6,569 nucleotides of DNA from Candidatus Limimorpha equi (lineage in GTDB: Bacteria; Bacteroidota; Bacteroidia; Bacteroidales; F082). Below are positions 5,187 through 6,569 of the stretch, piece by piece. Numbering within the stretch: the stretch's first letter is position 1; each line of letters begins with the position of its first letter. The position numbers and the translations under genes were made by a program. The notes under the pieces were generated by a model. That model was not told the origin of the DNA. It was given only the letters and a program-made list of their open reading frames with translations, and did not search any database. The stretch lies in contig JAGHSL010000403.1 of NCBI GenBank assembly GCA_018065885.1, forward strand, positions 1 to 6,569. Reading direction: 5' to 3'.

Positions 5187-5813
5187 TTAGTCATTGAACA
5201 AATCACCAACATTCGGAGCATTTTGGGCTGATTCCGAAGCCTCGAAATAAGGCATTTTGTCGAAATTGCCGAAGTTAGCGATGATGTTGTTCGGGAAACG
5301 GCGCAGGAAAGTGTTGTAATCTTTTGCCGTGGCATTAAACTCGCGTCTTGCGTTGGCGATGGTGTTTTCGCAAGCCTCCAACTGGCTGTGCAAATCAAGG
5401 TAATTCTGATTGGCCTTCAGGTCAGGATATTTTTCAATCGTGACGAGCAAACGCGACAAGGCGCTCGACATCTGGTCCTGTGCAGCTTGGAAAGCCTTCA
5501 ATTGGTCTTCGGTCAGATTGTTAGCGTCGAGTGTCGTTGATGTTGCCTTGGCTCTTGCCTCGACTACGGCTGTCAAAGTTCCTTGCTCGTATTCGGCATA
5601 GCTCTTCACGGCAGCGACCAAATTTGGAATGAGGTCGGCACGCTGCTGATAGGCGGTCTGCACGTTACCAACCGCAGTTTCAACGGTTTCCTGCTTGCCA
5701 ACCAAGTTGTTGTAAACACGGATGCCCCAAAGCACCAGCAATGCGATTACGGCCAAAACAATGATGAGGCCTTTACCTTTTCCTGACTTTACATTGTTCG
5801 AATTTGTAGTCAT
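5187..5813 (-). CDS. lemA: LemA family membrane protein
   Basis: A 208-aa protein with the usual LemA plan. A short charged N-terminus is followed by one membrane segment at about 14-33 (GKGLIIVLAVIALLVLWGI) and a long helical domain. Family motifs are QRADLIPNLV (57-66), YPDLKANQNYLDLHSQLE (129-146), IANARREFNATAKDYN (152-167) and RFPNNIIANFGNFDKMPYF (172-190). The exact role of LemA is not established; it is a membrane-anchored coiled-helix protein. In many Bacteroidota it is followed by TPM-domain proteins. Here it is followed by an outer-membrane barrel gene and the macro-like chimera, so the usual partners are missing from this window. The ATG start at 5813 lies 49 nt after an exact TAnnTTTG box. 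It is the first gene of the - strand cluster and divergent from ricT. Confidence 0.96.
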   Translation of the reverse strand: MTTNSNNVKSGKGKGLIIVLAVIALLVLWGIRVYNNLVGKQETVETAVGNVQTAYQQRADLIPNLVAAVKSYAEYEQGTLTAVVEARAKATSTTLDANNLTEDQLKAFQAAQDQMSSALSRLLVTIEKYPDLKANQNYLDLHSQLEACENTIANARREFNATAKDYNTFLRRFPNNIIANFGNFDKMPYFEASESAQNAPNVGDLFND

Positions 5814-5862
5814 AATGATACGATTTTAAGTTTTTAACGATTTCTAAAAGCATTTTGAACTG

Positions 5863-5870
5863 CAAAAGTA
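5863..5870 (-). promoter_or_regulatory. Promoter -7 box for lemA
   Basis: On the - strand this reads TACTTTTG followed by C, an exact TAnnTTTG match, with 49 nt between it and the lemA ATG. The leader in between is A/T-rich and lacks a Shine-Dalgarno site. No -33 TTG stands out at the usual distance. It probably drives the three-gene cluster. Confidence 0.6.
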
Positions 5871-6012
5871 ATAAAATATCCGAAATGTTTCTTAGTTTTG
5901 AAAAACACAAAATTCCTATAATTATTCTTTAATGAACTAAGCAACAAAAAATTAATGTTTCATTTATGACAATTTGAGTTTACAACCAAATGACGGTATA
6001 TTGATTTTTTTC

Positions 6013-6049
6013 CTATTTTTGCAAATTTATAGTTGAAACTCAAAAATAG
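6013..6049. repeat. 9-bp perfect inverted repeat across the ricT start region
   Basis: CTATTTTTG at 6013-6021 and CAAAAATAG at 6041-6049 are exact reverse complements separated by 19 bp. The left arm contains the ricT -7 box. The right arm read on the - strand is TATTTTTG, a second exact -7 box pointing toward lemA. It may be an operator for a dimeric regulator, a pair of face-to-face promoters, or chance in AT-rich DNA. Confidence 0.45.
6014..6021 (+). promoter_or_regulatory. Promoter -7 box for ricT
   Basis: TATTTTTG followed by C is an exact match to TAnnTTTG. It ends 37 nt before the ATG at 6059, leaving an A/T-rich leader without a Shine-Dalgarno site. No convincing -33 TTG is visible. 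Confidence 0.6.
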
Positions 6050-6058
6050 AAAATACAA

Positions 6059-6569
6059 ATGACTGACAATCAAGATAATCAAGATAAAAAAGTTATTCCA
6101 TGCGATGATGAACTGACTTTTGAACGCGGATGCAAGTTCTGTCAGGAATATGCGCCGGGGCAAAAAGTTCTGGATGGAAGCGCATGCAAACTCAACCAGT
6201 TCGATTGGCTGAAAGATTACGAGGGCACCGACACCACCGAAGTCAAAAAACGTTTGGCGGAAGTGCGCTTCAAGAACGACCGCAAAGACTATTTCATTTA
6301 CCCTGAAGATTTAGAATTGGAAGTGGGCGAAATGGTGGCTGTGGAAGCTGCCATCGGTCACGATATTGGCATCGTCACCCTTTTGGGCGAAATCGTTGAG
6401 CATCAGATGAAGCGCAAGCGTTTCCGCACGCCTTTGGCCGAGATGAAGAAAATCTACCGCCGCGCACGTCCCGCCGATGTCGAGAAATGGCTTTCTGCCA
6501 TCAAACTGGAAAAAGGCACCTTGTCGCGCACACGCGTCATTGCCGAAAACCTCGGTCTCGACATGAAGC
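6059..6569 (+). CDS. ricT: RicT/YaaT-like PSP1-domain protein, 3' end beyond the window
   Basis: The frame opens at ATG 6059 and is still open at the window end after 170 codons, so the C-terminus is missing. After a polar start (MTDNQDNQDKK) comes a Cys-containing segment with Cys15, Cys25, Cys28 and Cys43 (RGCKFC at 23-28, ACKLNQFDWL at 42-51). The PSP1 region follows: VRFKNDRKDYF (69-79), VGEMVAVEAAIGHDIGIV (89-106), then EIVEHQMKRKRFRTPL (111-126) and YRRARPADVEKW (133-144). In Bacillus, RicT (YaaT) works with RicA and RicF in an Fe-S-containing complex affecting RNase Y-dependent RNA processing and development. In Bacteroidota the homologue is widespread but its role is not established. 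The four N-terminal cysteines could hold a metal or Fe-S site, which is inference. It is divergent from lemA. Confidence 0.92.
   Translation, partial: MTDNQDNQDKKVIPCDDELTFERGCKFCQEYAPGQKVLDGSACKLNQFDWLKDYEGTDTTEVKKRLAEVRFKNDRKDYFIYPEDLELEVGEMVAVEAAIGHDIGIVTLLGEIVEHQMKRKRFRTPLAEMKKIYRRARPADVEKWLSAIKLEKGTLSRTRVIAENLGLDMK

Noticed and set aside
5960..6163. 67-codon - strand hydrophobic frame across the ricT promoter and start
   Set aside because: It overlaps the promoter and first codons of the well-supported ricT gene. The apparent hydrophobicity comes from T-rich intergenic DNA.

Overview
The window looks like chromosomal DNA of a Bacteroidota member, probably an anaerobic, acetate-producing Bacteroidales. 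The reasons are the Bacteroidales-type phosphate acetyltransferase and acetate kinase, a PorT-like outer-membrane barrel protein, a RicT/PSP1 protein with the 'CKL..(F/Y)DWL' pattern I associate with Bacteroidales homologues, A/T-rich leaders without Shine-Dalgarno sites, and four upstream regions that each carry an exact TAnnTTTG box, the Bacteroidota -7 promoter element. Coding DNA is clearly more GC-rich than the intergenic DNA.

Left third, + strand: pta (52-1062) and ackA (1381-2586) form the acetyl-CoA to acetyl-phosphate to acetate + ATP pathway. They are separated by 318 bp, most of which is a mirror-symmetric non-coding element: a short GC hairpin, three AGTAAATT repeats, an AATTATCG palindromic core, three inverted AATTTACT repeats, and a second GC hairpin. 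ackA ends at a strong intrinsic terminator.

Middle, - strand: two small monocistronic-looking genes, an unrecognised 148-aa protein with a GTG start (2776-3222) and a 111-aa single-PAS-domain protein (3538-3873). Each has a TAnnTTTG box about 40 nt before its start and a hairpin after its stop. The stretch 3223-3537 has no convincing gene, but part of it is unusually GC-rich.

Right third: a tightly packed - strand cluster, lemA (5813-5187), an outer-membrane beta-barrel protein (5179-4517) and a chimeric protein (4507-3983). The last joins a truncated ADP-ribosylglycohydrolase N-terminus to a macro-like domain. Gaps of 7 and 9 nt suggest one transcript. Divergently, on the + strand, a ricT-like PSP1 gene starts at 6059 and runs off the window end.

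I found no CRISPR array, transposase, tRNA, rRNA or recognisable defence island. The two observations most worth following are the symmetric pta-ackA intergenic element and the ADP-ribosylglycohydrolase/macro-like chimera beside lemA.
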